Shown here piece by piece: positions 47,150 through 57,821 of a stretch of 64,000 nt of DNA (its first letter is position 1; the number at the start of each line of letters is the position of its first letter). The position numbers and the translations under genes are program-made. The stretch is taken from NCBI RefSeq assembly GCF_002890915.1, contig NZ_POUT01000001.1, positions 248,001-312,000 on the forward strand, given 5' to 3'. The stretch comes from Stutzerimonas stutzeri (GTDB taxonomy: Bacteria; Pseudomonadota; Gammaproteobacteria; Pseudomonadales; Pseudomonadaceae). Below the pieces are notes generated by a model. It ran no database searches, had not been told where the DNA came from, and was given only the letters and a program-made list of their open reading frames with translations.

Positions 47150-49705
47150 ATGCCAGCAGCAGGGGCCGACCTCTGGCCGCACAGCAACAGCGAGATGGGG
47201 CGGCAGATCCGCCGGCACGACTGGAGCGCGACGAAGCTCGGGCCACCCCGGTGCTGGCCGGCGGCCCTGCGCGTACTGCTCGATACCATCCTCGAGGCCC
47301 CGCTGCCGATGTGCATCCTCTGGGGCGAGCAGGCGCTGCAACTGTACAACGACGCCCATGCCGCGCTGATCGGCAGCCGCCACCCCGCCGAACTCGGCCA
47401 GCCCGCCTGCAGCCGCTGGGGCGCGACCTGGGAACTGCTCGCGCCGGCCTGCGACACCGCCCGCCGCGGCGAGGCCCGCGTGTTGTACAACCAGCACCTG
47501 AAGCTCGAACGCGACGGCGAGCTCGTCGAGGCCTGGTTCAACCTCGCCCTCAGCCCGATCCGCGACGACCGGCAGGGCATCGGCGGGCTGCTGCTGTGCC
47601 TCTGCGAAACCAGCGACCGCGTGCGCACCGAGGCCCGCCTGTCGCAGGCCGCGCTGCGCTACAAGCTCAGCGCCGAAGCCCACCGGCTCAGCGAACACCG
47701 CCTGCAGCTGGCGCTGGAGGCCAGCGACCTGATCGGCATCTGGGACTGGGACATCGGCCCCGGCAGCGCGCCCGCCGGGGCCGAGCTGTCACGCGTCCAC
47801 CAGCTCGAACTGCCCGGCGGCAGCCAGGGACTCTCGCTCGAGGCGTTCTTCGAGCACATCCATGGCGATGACCATGGCCGCGTGCGCGCCGCGCTGGAGC
47901 AGTGCATCGCCAGCGGAGGCGAACTGGCCGAGCGCTATCGCCTGCACAGCGACGGCGGCGAAACGCGCTGGGCCTTCGCCCGCGGGCGCTGCCACTACGA
48001 CGACACCGGCCGGGCACTGCGCTTTACCGGCGCGGTGATGGACATCACCCGGCAACACCTCAGCGAAGAGGCCCTGCGCAACAGCGAAGCCGAGCTGAAG
48101 ATCATCACCGACGCCCTGCCCGTGCTGATCGCCTACATCGACGACCAGGAGCGCTTCCGCTTCCACAACCGCTCCTGCCGCGAATGGCTCGGCCAGTCCC
48201 GGCTGGTCGGGCGGACCTTGCAGGAGGTGCTCGGCGAGCAGGTCTATGCCAGCCGCACGGGGAACATCCGTGCCGCGCTGAGCGGGCAGCGGGTCGCCTT
48301 CGAGGCCAGCCACCAGGGCGACGGCACGTCACGCCACCTGCTGGTACAGTACCTGCCGCGGCACGACGAGCACGAGGTGGTACAGGGCTTCTTCGTCCTC
48401 GCCCTCGACGTCAGCGAACGGCGCCAGGCCGAGCAGGCGCTGCGCGAACTCAACGAGACGCTGGAGAGCCGCGTCCAGGAGCGTACCGAGGCGCTGGCGG
48501 AAGTCTACGAGCGCCTGCTCAAGGAAATGGCCACCCGCGAGCAGACCCAGGCCGCGCTGCGCCAGGCGCAGAAGATGGAGGCGGTCGGCCAGCTCACCGG
48601 CGGCATCGCCCACGACTTCAACAACATGCTCACCGGCATCATCGGCGGGCTCGACCTGATCCAGCGCTACATCCAGTCCGGCCGCCACGCCGAGACCCAG
48701 CGCTTCATCGAGGCCGCGGCCACCTCGGCCAATCGCGCCGCGGCGCTGACCCACCGCCTGCTGGCCTTCGCCCGCCGCCAGCCGCTGAACCTCAAGCGGG
48801 TCGAGCTGAACGAGCTGATCGATTCGATGCGCGACCTGCTGAGCCGCACGCTGGGCAGCCATATCCGCATCGAGAGCGACCTGCAGGCCGGACTATGGGC
48901 CGCCAACAGCGACGAGAACCAGCTGGAAAGCGCCCTGCTCAACCTGGTGATCAATGCGCGCGACGCCATGCCCGACGGCGGCACCCTGCGCATCGCCACC
49001 GCCAACGTGCAGTTGCAGCGCCAGGGCGAGATCGGCGAGCTGGCCGCCGGACGCTATGTCACCCTCAGCGTCGCCGACAGCGGCTGCGGCATGACCGCCA
49101 AGGTGCTGGCCAGCGTCTTCGAGCCCTTCTTCACCACCAAGCCCATCGGCCAGGGAACCGGCCTCGGCCTGTCGATGATCTACGGCTTCACCCGCCAGGC
49201 CGGGGGCCACGTGCAGATCACCAGCACCCCCGGCGAAGGTACCGAGGTGCGCCTCTACCTGCCGGCCCACCAGCAACAACCGCAAACGGCTGCCGTCGCT
49301 GGCGAAGCCGGCGGCGCGCTGCAGGCGCAGCAGGGCGAAACCGTACTGGTGGTCGAGGATGATCCGGCGGTCCGCCTGCTGGTCCTCGATGTGCTGGAAA
49401 TGCTCGGCTACCGCGCCCTGGAAGCGGCCGACGGCAACCGCGCGGTGGAAGTGCTGGGAACCGACGAGCACATCGACCTGCTGATCACCGATGTCGGCCT
49501 GCCGGGAATGAATGGCCGGCAACTGGCCGACATCGCCCGCCAGCGCCGTCCCGACCTGCTGGTGCTGTTCATGACCGGCTATGCCGAGCAGGCCGCCAGC
49601 AGCGGCTTCCTCGACCCCGGCATGGACATGATCAGCAAGCCGTTCAACCTCGACGAGCTGGCCAAGCGCGTGCGCGACATGCTCATCGCCGCCGACCGGC
49701 GCTGA
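47150..49705 (+). CDS. Hybrid histidine kinase with PAS domains and receiver
   Basis: An 851-residue soluble hybrid kinase. Three PAS-like sensor regions are at about 30-165, 178-305 ([20 protein letters not shown], with PAC-like [13 protein letters not shown]) and 310-430 ([20 protein letters not shown]). A coiled-coil linker covers about 432-475. HisKA has His-488 in [13 protein letters not shown]. The ATPase domain has [20 protein letters not shown] and [12 protein letters not shown]-terminal receiver carries Asp-781 in [13 protein letters not shown]. There is no membrane helix or signal peptide. No output regulator is adjacent, so it is an orphan. Similar soluble PAS hybrid kinases are common in Pseudomonas and the signal is unknown. 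Confidence 0.9.
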   Translation: MPAAGADLWPHSNSEMGRQIRRHDWSATKLGPPRCWPAALRVLLDTILEAPLPMCILWGEQALQLYNDAHAALIGSRHPAELGQPACSRWGATWELLAPACDTARRGEARVLYNQHLKLERDGELVEAWFNLALSPIRDDRQGIGGLLLCLCETSDRVRTEARLSQAALRYKLSAEAHRLSEHRLQLALEASDLIGIWDWDIGPGSAPAGAELSRVHQLELPGGSQGLSLEAFFEHIHGDDHGRVRAALEQCIASGGELAERYRLHSDGGETRWAFARGRCHYDDTGRALRFTGAVMDITRQHLSEEALRNSEAELKIITDALPVLIAYIDDQERFRFHNRSCREWLGQSRLVGRTLQEVLGEQVYASRTGNIRAALSGQRVAFEASHQGDGTSRHLLVQYLPRHDEHEVVQGFFVLALDVSERRQAEQALRELNETLESRVQERTEALAEVYERLLKEMATREQTQAALRQAQKMEAVGQLTGGIAHDFNNMLTGIIGGLDLIQRYIQSGRHAETQRFIEAAATSANRAAALTHRLLAFARRQPLNLKRVELNELIDSMRDLLSRTLGSHIRIESDLQAGLWAANSDENQLESALLNLVINARDAMPDGGTLRIATANVQLQRQGEIGELAAGRYVTLSVADSGCGMTAKVLASVFEPFFTTKPIGQGTGLGLSMIYGFTRQAGGHVQITSTPGEGTEVRLYLPAHQQQPQTAAVAGEAGGALQAQQGETVLVVEDDPAVRLLVLDVLEMLGYRALEAADGNRAVEVLGTDEHIDLLITDVGLPGMNGRQLADIARQRRPDLLVLFMTGYAEQAASSGFLDPGMDMISKPFNLDELAKRVRDMLIAADRR

Positions 49706-49893
49706 CGCCCAGGACGCCCCCGTGAAGGGGCTGACGCCTGCGAGGCCCCGACCGCCTCACCAAGCCAAAGTTCCTATTGAAAATCAAATAATTACGAAAC
49801 AAGAACGGCGTCACTCATTTCGTCGGGAAAGCCTTGCGGCAAGCGCAACGGCACGTGAGGATCGCGCGGCCATTCCATATTCGGGATAACACC
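49706..49893. other. AT-rich upstream region of glycine-zipper gene
   Basis: This 188-base gap has a notably AT-rich patch (AAGTTCCTATTGAAAATCAA then ATAATTACGAAACAAG, about 49769-49805), unlike its surroundings. It is the likely promoter of the glycine-zipper gene. No terminator for the kinase gene was seen. Confidence 0.4.
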
Positions 49894-50349
49894 ATGAAGT
49901 ACGCCTCGATTTTCCTGTTGTCCGCCAGCTTGCTCAGTGGCGCGGCGGTCGCCGGCAGCAACACCGAGGCCGCCGTTGGCGGCGCCCTGGGCGGGGCCCT
50001 GGGTTCGGTGGTGGGCGAGCACCTGGGCGGATCGACCGGTGCCGCGATCGGCGCCGGCGTCGGGGGTGCGGCCGGGGGCGCGGTAGGGGCGGACAAGCGC
50101 AACCGCACCGAGGCGGCCATCGGCGGCGGCCTCGGCGCGGCCGGAGGCAATGTCATCGGCCAGCGCGTCGGCGGCAGCACCGGCGGACTGATCGGCGCCG
50201 CGGTTGGCGGCGGTGCGGGCGGGGCGCTGGGCAACGCCTACGGTGACGACGATCATGACCGGGGCGACCGCCGCCACCGTGACGGCCACTACCATGGTCA
50301 TCCAGGCAAGGCCAAGGGCCACCACAAGCATCACCACAAGCATCACTGA
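49894..50349 (+). CDS. Secreted glycine-zipper protein with His-rich tail
   Basis: A 151-residue protein. A Sec signal peptide (1-20, ending AAVA-G) is followed by two or three glycine-zipper segments (for example GGALGGALGSVVGEHLGGST, GAAIGAGVGGAAGGAVGA and GGLIGAAVGGGAGGALGNA), patterns that form tightly packed membrane hairpins. The last 35 residues are Asp/Arg/His-rich, ending HHKHHHKHH with 12 or more histidines, which could bind metal ions. Family members of this kind are envelope proteins, often outer membrane. Function here is unknown. The internal repeats suggest duplication. Confidence 0.8.
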   Translation: MKYASIFLLSASLLSGAAVAGSNTEAAVGGALGGALGSVVGEHLGGSTGAAIGAGVGGAAGGAVGADKRNRTEAAIGGGLGAAGGNVIGQRVGGSTGGLIGAAVGGGAGGALGNAYGDDDHDRGDRRHRDGHYHGHPGKAKGHHKHHHKHH

Positions 50350-50356
50350 TGGCACC

Positions 50357-50384
50357 GCGACGGGCCCGGTCGGCGGCCCGTCGC
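50357..50384. terminator. Hairpin between convergent genes
   Basis: GCGACGGGCC pairs with GGCCCGTCGC around an 8-base loop, placed between the stops at 50349 and 50386. There is no T run, so termination is possible but unproven. Confidence 0.5.
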
Positions 50385-50385
50385 C

Positions 50386-50817
50386 TCAGGTCAGCGCCTC
50401 CAGGGCGGCGCGCAAGCGGGGCGGGATCGCGGTGGGCCGGTTGTTCGCCCGCTCGACGAACACATGCACGAACCGGCCCGCGGCACAGGCCTCCCGCTCA
50501 CCGTCGCGGAAGATCGCCAGCTCGTACTGCACCGAGGAGCTGCCGAGCCTGGCCACCCGCAAGCCCACCTCGATGGCGTCGGGGAAGGCGATCGAGGCGA
50601 AATAGTCGCACGACGAACTGACCACGAAGCCCACGACCTCGCCACCGTGGATGTTCAGCCCGCCCTGGTGGATCAGGTAGTGGTTCACCGCGGTATCGAA
50701 GAAACCGTAATAGGCGACGTTGTTGACGTGGCCGTAGATGTCGTTGTCGTGCCAGCGCGTGGTGATCGGCTGGAAGTGCTTGTAGTCGCTACGCAGGTGC
50801 TTGGGTTGCTCGGGCAT
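50386..50817 (-). CDS. Acyl-CoA thioesterase (4HBT hotdog fold)
   Basis: A 143-residue thioesterase of the 4-hydroxybenzoyl-CoA thioesterase/YbgC type. TRWHDNDIYGHVNNVAYYGF at about 20-39 is the active-site motif with the catalytic Asp. YFASIAFPDAIEVGLRVARL is the usual middle block. It would hydrolyse acyl-CoA thioesters. It is the last gene of a minus-strand set with an iron alcohol dehydrogenase, an acyl-CoA dehydrogenase and a hydroxyacyl-CoA dehydrogenase, so it may recover CoA in that pathway. The gap to the dehydrogenase gene is 47 bases. Confidence 0.88.
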   Translation of the reverse strand: MPEQPKHLRSDYKHFQPITTRWHDNDIYGHVNNVAYYGFFDTAVNHYLIHQGGLNIHGGEVVGFVVSSSCDYFASIAFPDAIEVGLRVARLGSSSVQYELAIFRDGEREACAAGRFVHVFVERANNRPTAIPPRLRAALEALT

Positions 50818-50864
50818 TGCCGTTCTCCGCGGATGCACAGGTGGGACGATGGTACCGGTAGGGG

Positions 50865-52028
50865 TCAGTACGCGGCCTGGTAGATCGCCAGCGCGTCGGC
50901 CTCGCTGACTTCACGCGGATTGTTCACCAGCAGGCGCTGCTGCAGCATGGCCTCCTTCGCCAGTTGCGCCAGCATGTGCTCGGGCACGCCGGCATCGCGC
51001 AGGCGGGTGGGCAGGCCGACACGGGCGCTGAGCTGGCCGAACTCCTCGATCAGCTGCTCGGCGTAGGTCGCCGGGTCGCCCTGGCGCAGCCGCGCACCCA
51101 GCACGATGGGCGCCAGCTCGCCGTAGTGGGTCGCCGCCGCGTCGACGTTGAAGCGCAGCACATGCGGCAGCACCAGCGCGTTGGACAGACCGTGGGGGAT
51201 GTGGAAGTGCCCGCCCAGCGGATAGGCCAGCGCATGCACCGCCGCCACCGGTGCGTTGGCGAAGGCCTGGCCGGCGAGGCAGGCGCCGAGCAGCATGGCC
51301 TGGCGCGCCTCGCGGTTGCCGCCGTTGCGCACCGCCTCCTCCAGATTGCCAGCCAGCAGGCGCAGGGCCTCGCGCGCCAGCAGGTCGGACAGCGGGTTCT
51401 TCTTCAGCGCGCTGGTGTAGGCCTCGATGGCATGCACCATGGCGTCGATGCCGGTGGCGGCGGTCACCGCCGGCGGCAGGCCAAGGGTCAGCTCGGCGTC
51501 CAGCACGGCGAGATCCGGCAGCAGCAGCGGCGAGACCACGCCCATCTTGGTGGTTTCGCCGGTGGTGACGATGGCGATCGGGGTGACCTCCGAGCCGGTG
51601 CCGGCGGTGGTCGGTACCTGGATCAGCGGCAACCGCCGACCGCGGGCGTTGCCGACGCCATAGACCTCGGCGAGCGACTGCGTGCATTCGCCGTGCGCCA
51701 GCAGGGCGACCAGCTTGGCCACGTCCATCGAGCTGCCGCCGCCGAAACCGACGATCAGCTCGGCGCGCTGCGCGCGGGCCTGTTCCACCGCGGCCAGCAC
51801 GACGTGTTCCGGCGGGTCGGCCAGCACCTGGTCGTAGACCGCGACCCGCAGCCCTTCGCTGGAAAAAACCGGCAGCACCTCGGCGAGCAGGCCGAGGCGG
51901 GTGATGCCCGGGTCGCTGACGATCAGCACCGAACGCGCGCCGCGCTCCTTGCAGAGGCTGGCGAGGCGCCGGGCCGAGCCGCTTTCGCAGATCAGTTGGG
52001 CGGTGGTGGCGAAGCTGAACGGATGCAT
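50865..52028 (-). CDS. Iron-containing alcohol dehydrogenase
   Basis: A 387-residue group III alcohol dehydrogenase. GGGSSMDVAKLVALL at about 95-109 is the NAD-binding loop, VPTTAGTGSEVTPIA the second. The metal ligands are in DAMVHAIEAYTS, and NAPVAAVHALAYPLGGHFHI then PHG, the two signature segments with Asp and three His. The ATG at 52028 was chosen because GGAG lies 6 bases upstream; the ATG at 52046 lacks this. It likely oxidises or reduces an alcohol/aldehyde linked to the neighbouring beta-oxidation genes. A REP-like element separates it from the acyl-CoA dehydrogenase gene. Confidence 0.9.
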   Translation of the reverse strand: MHPFSFATTAQLICESGSARRLASLCKERGARSVLIVSDPGITRLGLLAEVLPVFSSEGLRVAVYDQVLADPPEHVVLAAVEQARAQRAELIVGFGGGSSMDVAKLVALLAHGECTQSLAEVYGVGNARGRRLPLIQVPTTAGTGSEVTPIAIVTTGETTKMGVVSPLLLPDLAVLDAELTLGLPPAVTAATGIDAMVHAIEAYTSALKKNPLSDLLAREALRLLAGNLEEAVRNGGNREARQAMLLGACLAGQAFANAPVAAVHALAYPLGGHFHIPHGLSNALVLPHVLRFNVDAAATHYGELAPIVLGARLRQGDPATYAEQLIEEFGQLSARVGLPTRLRDAGVPEHMLAQLAKEAMLQQRLLVNNPREVSEADALAIYQAAY

Positions 52029-52074
52029 GGCGGCTCCTCTTGTCATGGATGCCTTGGGCGGCTCGCTACCCTCG

Positions 52075-52156
52075 GTAGGAGCCAGGGGGCGCCCAGTCCT
52101 TGCGGGCGATGTTTTTTTACTGCCAACGATTCATCGCCAGCGACGGCGGCTCCTAC
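52075..52156. repeat. REP-like inverted repeat (GTAGGAGCC type)
   Basis: GTAGGAGCC at 52075-52083 and GGCTCCTAC at 52148-52156 are the outer arms, with TTGCGGGCGATG and CATCGCCAGCGA as inner arms. A GTTTTTTTACTGCC centre lies between them. It sits between the acyl-CoA dehydrogenase and alcohol dehydrogenase genes inside the presumed operon. Confidence 0.8.
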
Positions 52157-52169
52157 AGGTATAGGTGAT

Positions 52170-53960
<1,791 letters not shown>

Positions 53961-53962
53961 GC

Positions 53963-55201
53963 TCAGGCCTCCTTCTTGTAGTCGACGAAACGTCCACCGA
54001 GGGTGGCCAGGCTGTCAATCAGTTCGGCCGGCCGCCAGTGCTCGCCATGGCGCGCGGCCAGGGCGTTCAGCCGCTCGCGGATCGCCGGCAGGCCCTGGCG
54101 GTCGGCCCAGGTCATCGGCCCGCCGACTTCCGCCGGGAAGCCGTAGCCGTTGAGGTAGACGCTATCGATATCGCTGCTGGATTCGGCCATGCCTTCCTGG
54201 AGGATCTTCGCGCCCTCGTTGACCAGCGCCAGCAGGCAGCGTTCGCGGATTTCCTCCGCGCCGATCGCGCGGCGCTGGAAACCCAGCCGCTCGGACTCGC
54301 GCTGCACCAGCGCATCCACCTCGGGGTCGTGCTCGGCCTGGCGGCTACCCTCGGCGTAGCGGTAGTAGCCCATGCGCGCTTTCTGGCCGAAGCGGCCCAG
54401 CTCGCAGAGGCGGTTGTCGACCTGTACCTCGGGCTGGTCCTGGCCTTCGCCGGCCAGTTCGCGGGCGCGCCATTCCAGGTCGATGCCAACCACGTCGTAC
54501 ATGCGGAACGGCCCCATGGCGAAGCCGAAGCCCTGCAGCGCGCCGTCGACCTGATACGGATAGGCGCCTTCGAGCAGCATCGCCCGCGCCTCGCGCACGT
54601 AAGTGGCGAGCATGCGGTTGCCGATGAAGCCCGGGCAATTGCCGGCGATCACGCCGACCTTGCCCATGCGCCGGCCGAGTTCGCGGGCGGCGTCCAGCAC
54701 CGCTGGCGAGGTCTTCGCACCACGGACGATCTCCAGCAGCTTCATGATGTGCGCCGGGCTGAAGAAGTGCAGCCCCACGACCTGCTCCGGGCGCCGGGTG
54801 GCGGCGGCGATGGCGTCGATATCCAGCGCCGAGGTGTTGCTGGCGAGGATGCCGCCGGCTTTCACGACGCCGTCCAGTTCGCGGAAGATGCGCTGCTTCA
54901 GCTCGAGGTTCTCGTAGACCGCCTCGATCACCAGGTCGACGTCCGCCAGCGCCTGATAGCCCGCCGCCGTGCCGATGCGCCCACGGCGCGCGGCTGCCTC
55001 GGCCTGGTCGATGCGGCCTTGGCGCACGTTGTGCGCGTAGGTGTCCTCGACCATGCGCAGGGCCTGCGCGAGCATCGCGGGGTCACTGTCCAGCCAGAGC
55101 ACCTCGATCCCGGCGTTGGCCAGGCTGATGACGATGCCGCGGCCCATGGTGCCGGCGCCGATCACGGCAGCGGTCTGGATATCGAAGCGGGATTGGCTCA
55201 T
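53963..55201 (-). CDS. 3-hydroxyacyl-CoA dehydrogenase
   Basis: A 412-residue NAD-dependent dehydrogenase without the crotonase domain. The NAD motif AVIGAGTMGRGI is at 12-23. Catalytic His is in VGLHFFSPAHIMKLLEIV and the partner Glu in the same stretch. NCPGFIGNRMLATYVREARA begins the C-terminal helical domain, which is duplicated (a second copy near DIDSVYLNGYGFPAEVGGPM). The ATG at 55201 has GGAGG upstream. It is the first gene of the minus-strand acyl-CoA operon and is divergent from a LysR gene, its probable regulator. Confidence 0.92.
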   Translation of the reverse strand: MSQSRFDIQTAAVIGAGTMGRGIVISLANAGIEVLWLDSDPAMLAQALRMVEDTYAHNVRQGRIDQAEAAARRGRIGTAAGYQALADVDLVIEAVYENLELKQRIFRELDGVVKAGGILASNTSALDIDAIAAATRRPEQVVGLHFFSPAHIMKLLEIVRGAKTSPAVLDAARELGRRMGKVGVIAGNCPGFIGNRMLATYVREARAMLLEGAYPYQVDGALQGFGFAMGPFRMYDVVGIDLEWRARELAGEGQDQPEVQVDNRLCELGRFGQKARMGYYRYAEGSRQAEHDPEVDALVQRESERLGFQRRAIGAEEIRERCLLALVNEGAKILQEGMAESSSDIDSVYLNGYGFPAEVGGPMTWADRQGLPAIRERLNALAARHGEHWRPAELIDSLATLGGRFVDYKKEA

Positions 55202-55270
55202 TGCGGGTGTCCTCCTCGCAAGGCTGGAAGAAAGCGGGAGACCAACCATAGACGAAGACGCTACTATTTT

Positions 55271-55295
55271 TGAAATTTAGTCTTGTGATATTTCA
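55271..55295. promoter_or_regulatory. Candidate LysR-type operator
   Basis: TGAAAT-N13-ATTTCA is an interrupted dyad in the 104-base AT-rich gap between the hydroxyacyl-CoA dehydrogenase gene and the divergent LysR gene. LysR regulators typically bind such T-N11-A dyads in the shared promoter region. Confidence 0.55.
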
Positions 55296-55305
55296 GATTC
55301 ACTGA

Positions 55306-56205
55306 ATGAATATCTACAACTTCGACCTCAATCTGCTGCGGGTACTCGACGCGCTGCTGCGCGAACGCAACGTCTCCCGCGCTGCCGAGCGCCTGTCGCT
55401 CAGCCAGCCCGCCGTCAGCAATGCGCTGAACCGCTTGCGCGAGCTGCTCGACGACCCGCTGCTGGTGCGCGTCGGCCGCGCCATGCAGCCGACCCCGCGC
55501 GCCCTGGCGCTGGAGGCGCCGATCCGCAATGCGCTGCAGCAGATCGAGCACAGCCTGAGCGCCGGCGAAAGCTTCGACCCGGCCCACAGCCGCCAGCGCT
55601 TTCGCATCGCCGTCACCGATTACGTCGAACTGCTCTGCATGCCGGCGCTGATGCGTCGCCTCGCCGAACAGGCGCCCGGCATCCGCCTGGCCATCCAGCA
55701 CCTGGCCCCGACGCTGCCGGCCGAGGCGCTGGACAATGGCGAGATCGATCTGGCGCTCGGCCGCTTTCTCGAGGTGCCGGCGCGCTTCCACGTCCGCCCC
55801 TGGACCCGCGAGACGCTGCAGCTGGCCATGCGCCGCGGGCATCCGCGGGCCGAAGAGGCGCGGGAACTGGACGGCTTTCTGCGCCTGCGCCATCTCTGGG
55901 TGCACGGCGGCCAGACGCGCGGCATGGTCGATCAATGGCTGGAGGAACGGGGACTCGAGCGCGAGGTGGTCTACACCACGCCGAACTACCTGCAGGCCGC
56001 GCATATCGTCGCCAGCAGCGACCTGGCCGCGGTGCTGCCAACCCAGCTGGCACGCCACTTCGCCGCGCTGCTGCCGTTGCAGCTGTACGACCTGCCGTTC
56101 GAGCTCGGCAGCTTCGCGCTGGATATCGTCAGCGTGGCGCAGCGGCAGAACGATGCGGCGCTGCAGTGGCTGATCGAGCAGATCGTCGCCATCGCCCGCC
56201 ACTGA
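55306..56205 (+). CDS. LysR-family transcriptional regulator
   Basis: A 299-residue regulator. The winged helix-turn-helix at 1-65 is clear: LNLLRVLDALLRERNVSRAA then ERLSLSQPAVSNALNRLREL. The effector domain follows (about 95-295), with RIAVTDYVELLCMPALMRRL and HIVASSDLAAVLPTQLARHF. The N-terminus MNIYNFDLNLL and the rest place it with PcpR/NahR/NodD-like regulators. It probably controls the divergent acyl-CoA operon and itself through the dyad at 55271. The inducer is unknown. Confidence 0.92.
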   Translation: MNIYNFDLNLLRVLDALLRERNVSRAAERLSLSQPAVSNALNRLRELLDDPLLVRVGRAMQPTPRALALEAPIRNALQQIEHSLSAGESFDPAHSRQRFRIAVTDYVELLCMPALMRRLAEQAPGIRLAIQHLAPTLPAEALDNGEIDLALGRFLEVPARFHVRPWTRETLQLAMRRGHPRAEEARELDGFLRLRHLWVHGGQTRGMVDQWLEERGLEREVVYTTPNYLQAAHIVASSDLAAVLPTQLARHFAALLPLQLYDLPFELGSFALDIVSVAQRQNDAALQWLIEQIVAIARH

Positions 56206-56253
56206 CGGCTGCCGCAGTGCCTGGCATCCGGGCGCCAGGCACGCATAAAAGCA

Positions 56254-56291
56254 AAAACCCGCCGAGGCGGGTTTTCGCCGAGGCGGGTTTT
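56254..56291 (+). terminator. Terminator with duplicated right arm
   Basis: AAAACCCGCC (56254-56263) pairs with GGCGGGTTTT (56266-56275). The same right arm is repeated at 56282-56291 after a CGCCGA spacer, so the left arm has two alternative partners. It lies 48 bases after the LysR stop. The remaining 190 bases before the transporter gene have no gene. Confidence 0.8.
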
Positions 56292-56482
56292 CTCTGACCG
56301 GTTCGAGATCCCTTCGTGTGCCGTCCTGGCGCTGGTCGGTCTTCCTGATCCTGAAGGCTTCCTGCGCTTCAGTGGGGCGTAGATTAATGACTCGCGGCGG
56401 GCCGTTGAAGCGGAAATCAGCGCTGCGCCTTGTAAGCCTTTTGCCATAGCGGGCCGTTGGAAAACATGGGCGAGACGGCAGT

Positions 56483-57778
56483 TCAGTCGTTGCGTGTCGT
56501 GCTGGCGCGATCGGCGCGGCCGCCGAGGAACCAGCCCACGCCGCCCCACACCGCCGCGCAGAAGGCGCCCACCAGCGCCACCAGCAGCACGCCCTGGCCG
56601 AGGCTGTCGAGCAGGCTCTTGGCCCAGCCGCTGAGCGCGTCGCCGCCGCGATAGACGACGGTGTCGATGAAGTTCTTCGCCTTGTACTTGCTTTCGGCAT
56701 CCAGCGGCGCGAAGAGCATTTCCCGGCCGGGCCGAACGAAGGCGTACTCGCCGATGCGACGGGCGATCATCACACTGGCGAGCACGGCGAAGGTCGGCGC
56801 CAGCGCCAGGCCGATAAACCCCAGGCAGACCAGCGCCGGCACGGCCGTCAGCAGCACGCGCACGCCAAGCCGCTGGGCGATGCGCCCGGTGATGAACAGC
56901 TGCGACAGCAACGCGCCGGTCTGCACCACGAAATCGATCGCGCCGAACACCCGTACCTGCCCGGCCCGCTCCGGGAACAACTGGGCGACCAGCCGCGCCT
57001 GCTCGAAATAGAGGAAGGTGCTGGCGGTGGTCAGCAACAGCACGAACACCGCGATGCCCAGCAGGTAGCCCGAACCGAGCACCCGGGTCAGGCCGCTGAA
57101 CGGGTTGCCGGCCACCGGCCGGCGCGGGTTTTCCGCCTGCTGGGCGCCGGGCCGCCCGGCGCCCAGCACCTCGCGCCAGGCCATCAGGTAATGCTTGATC
57201 GCCACGGCCAGCGCCAGCAGCAGCGCCGCCAGCAGCATCAGCCCGAACTGGCCGAGCAGCCCCACCAGCAGCGCGCTCATCGCCGGCCCGACCAGCCCAC
57301 CGACACTGGCGCCGGCGGCGATGAAGGCGAACAGCCGGCGCGCCTGCGGCGCATCGAAGACATCGGCCATGAGGCTCCAGGCCACCGACACCACGAACAG
57401 GTTGTAGACCGAGATCCACACGTAGAACACCCGCGCCAGCCAGACGCTGTCGCGCAGCAGGAAGAACAGCGCGGCGAACAGCAGCAGATTGGCGCAGAAG
57501 AAGCCATACACCCAGTCGATGTAGTGAATCCGCGCCACCCGCGAGTTGAGCCAGGCGAACAACGGCACCGCCAGCAACATGCTGAAGAAGGTCGCGGTGA
57601 ACAGCCACTGCAGGTTGTCGACGCCGCCCTGGATGCCCATGGACTCGCGGATCGGCCGCAGCATGAAGTAGCCGCTGAACAGGCAGAAGAACAGACCGAA
57701 GCCGGCCAGCGCCGCCGGCAGCTCGCCGGGGCCGGCGTCGATCAGGCGCGACAGGCGTCGGGCAAGGGCTCCGGGCAT
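56483..57778 (-). CDS. ATP/ADP-translocase (NTT)-family or MFS membrane transporter
   Basis: A 431-residue protein with about 12 membrane helices. The N-terminal GYFMLRPIRESMGIQGGVDN (about 36-55), LFTATFFSMLLAVPLFAWLN, and the C-terminal REMLFAPLDAESKYKAKNFI then DTVVYRGGDALSGW match the NTP/NDP exchange transporter family. In that family the K-Y-K-A-K-x-F-I-D-T-V-x-x-R stretch is a hallmark. In obligate intracellular bacteria the family exchanges ATP for ADP; in free-living bacteria its substrate is unknown. The ATG at 57778 has GGGAGG upstream. The aldo/keto reductase gene lies 43 bases upstream on the same strand and may share the transcript. Confidence 0.82.
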   Translation of the reverse strand: MPGALARRLSRLIDAGPGELPAALAGFGLFFCLFSGYFMLRPIRESMGIQGGVDNLQWLFTATFFSMLLAVPLFAWLNSRVARIHYIDWVYGFFCANLLLFAALFFLLRDSVWLARVFYVWISVYNLFVVSVAWSLMADVFDAPQARRLFAFIAAGASVGGLVGPAMSALLVGLLGQFGLMLLAALLLALAVAIKHYLMAWREVLGAGRPGAQQAENPRRPVAGNPFSGLTRVLGSGYLLGIAVFVLLLTTASTFLYFEQARLVAQLFPERAGQVRVFGAIDFVVQTGALLSQLFITGRIAQRLGVRVLLTAVPALVCLGFIGLALAPTFAVLASVMIARRIGEYAFVRPGREMLFAPLDAESKYKAKNFIDTVVYRGGDALSGWAKSLLDSLGQGVLLVALVGAFCAAVWGGVGWFLGGRADRASTTRND

Positions 57779-57821
57779 GCGCTCAGGCCTCCCGCGGCAT
57801 CAGGCGGCGCTGCCGCGCCAC

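Noticed and set aside
56292..56482. Minus-strand reading continuing from the transporter region toward the LysR terminator (FNGPPRVINLRPTEAQEAF-like)
   Set aside because: It looks protein-like for about 40 codons but has no start with a ribosome site, runs through the terminator, and no family was recognised.
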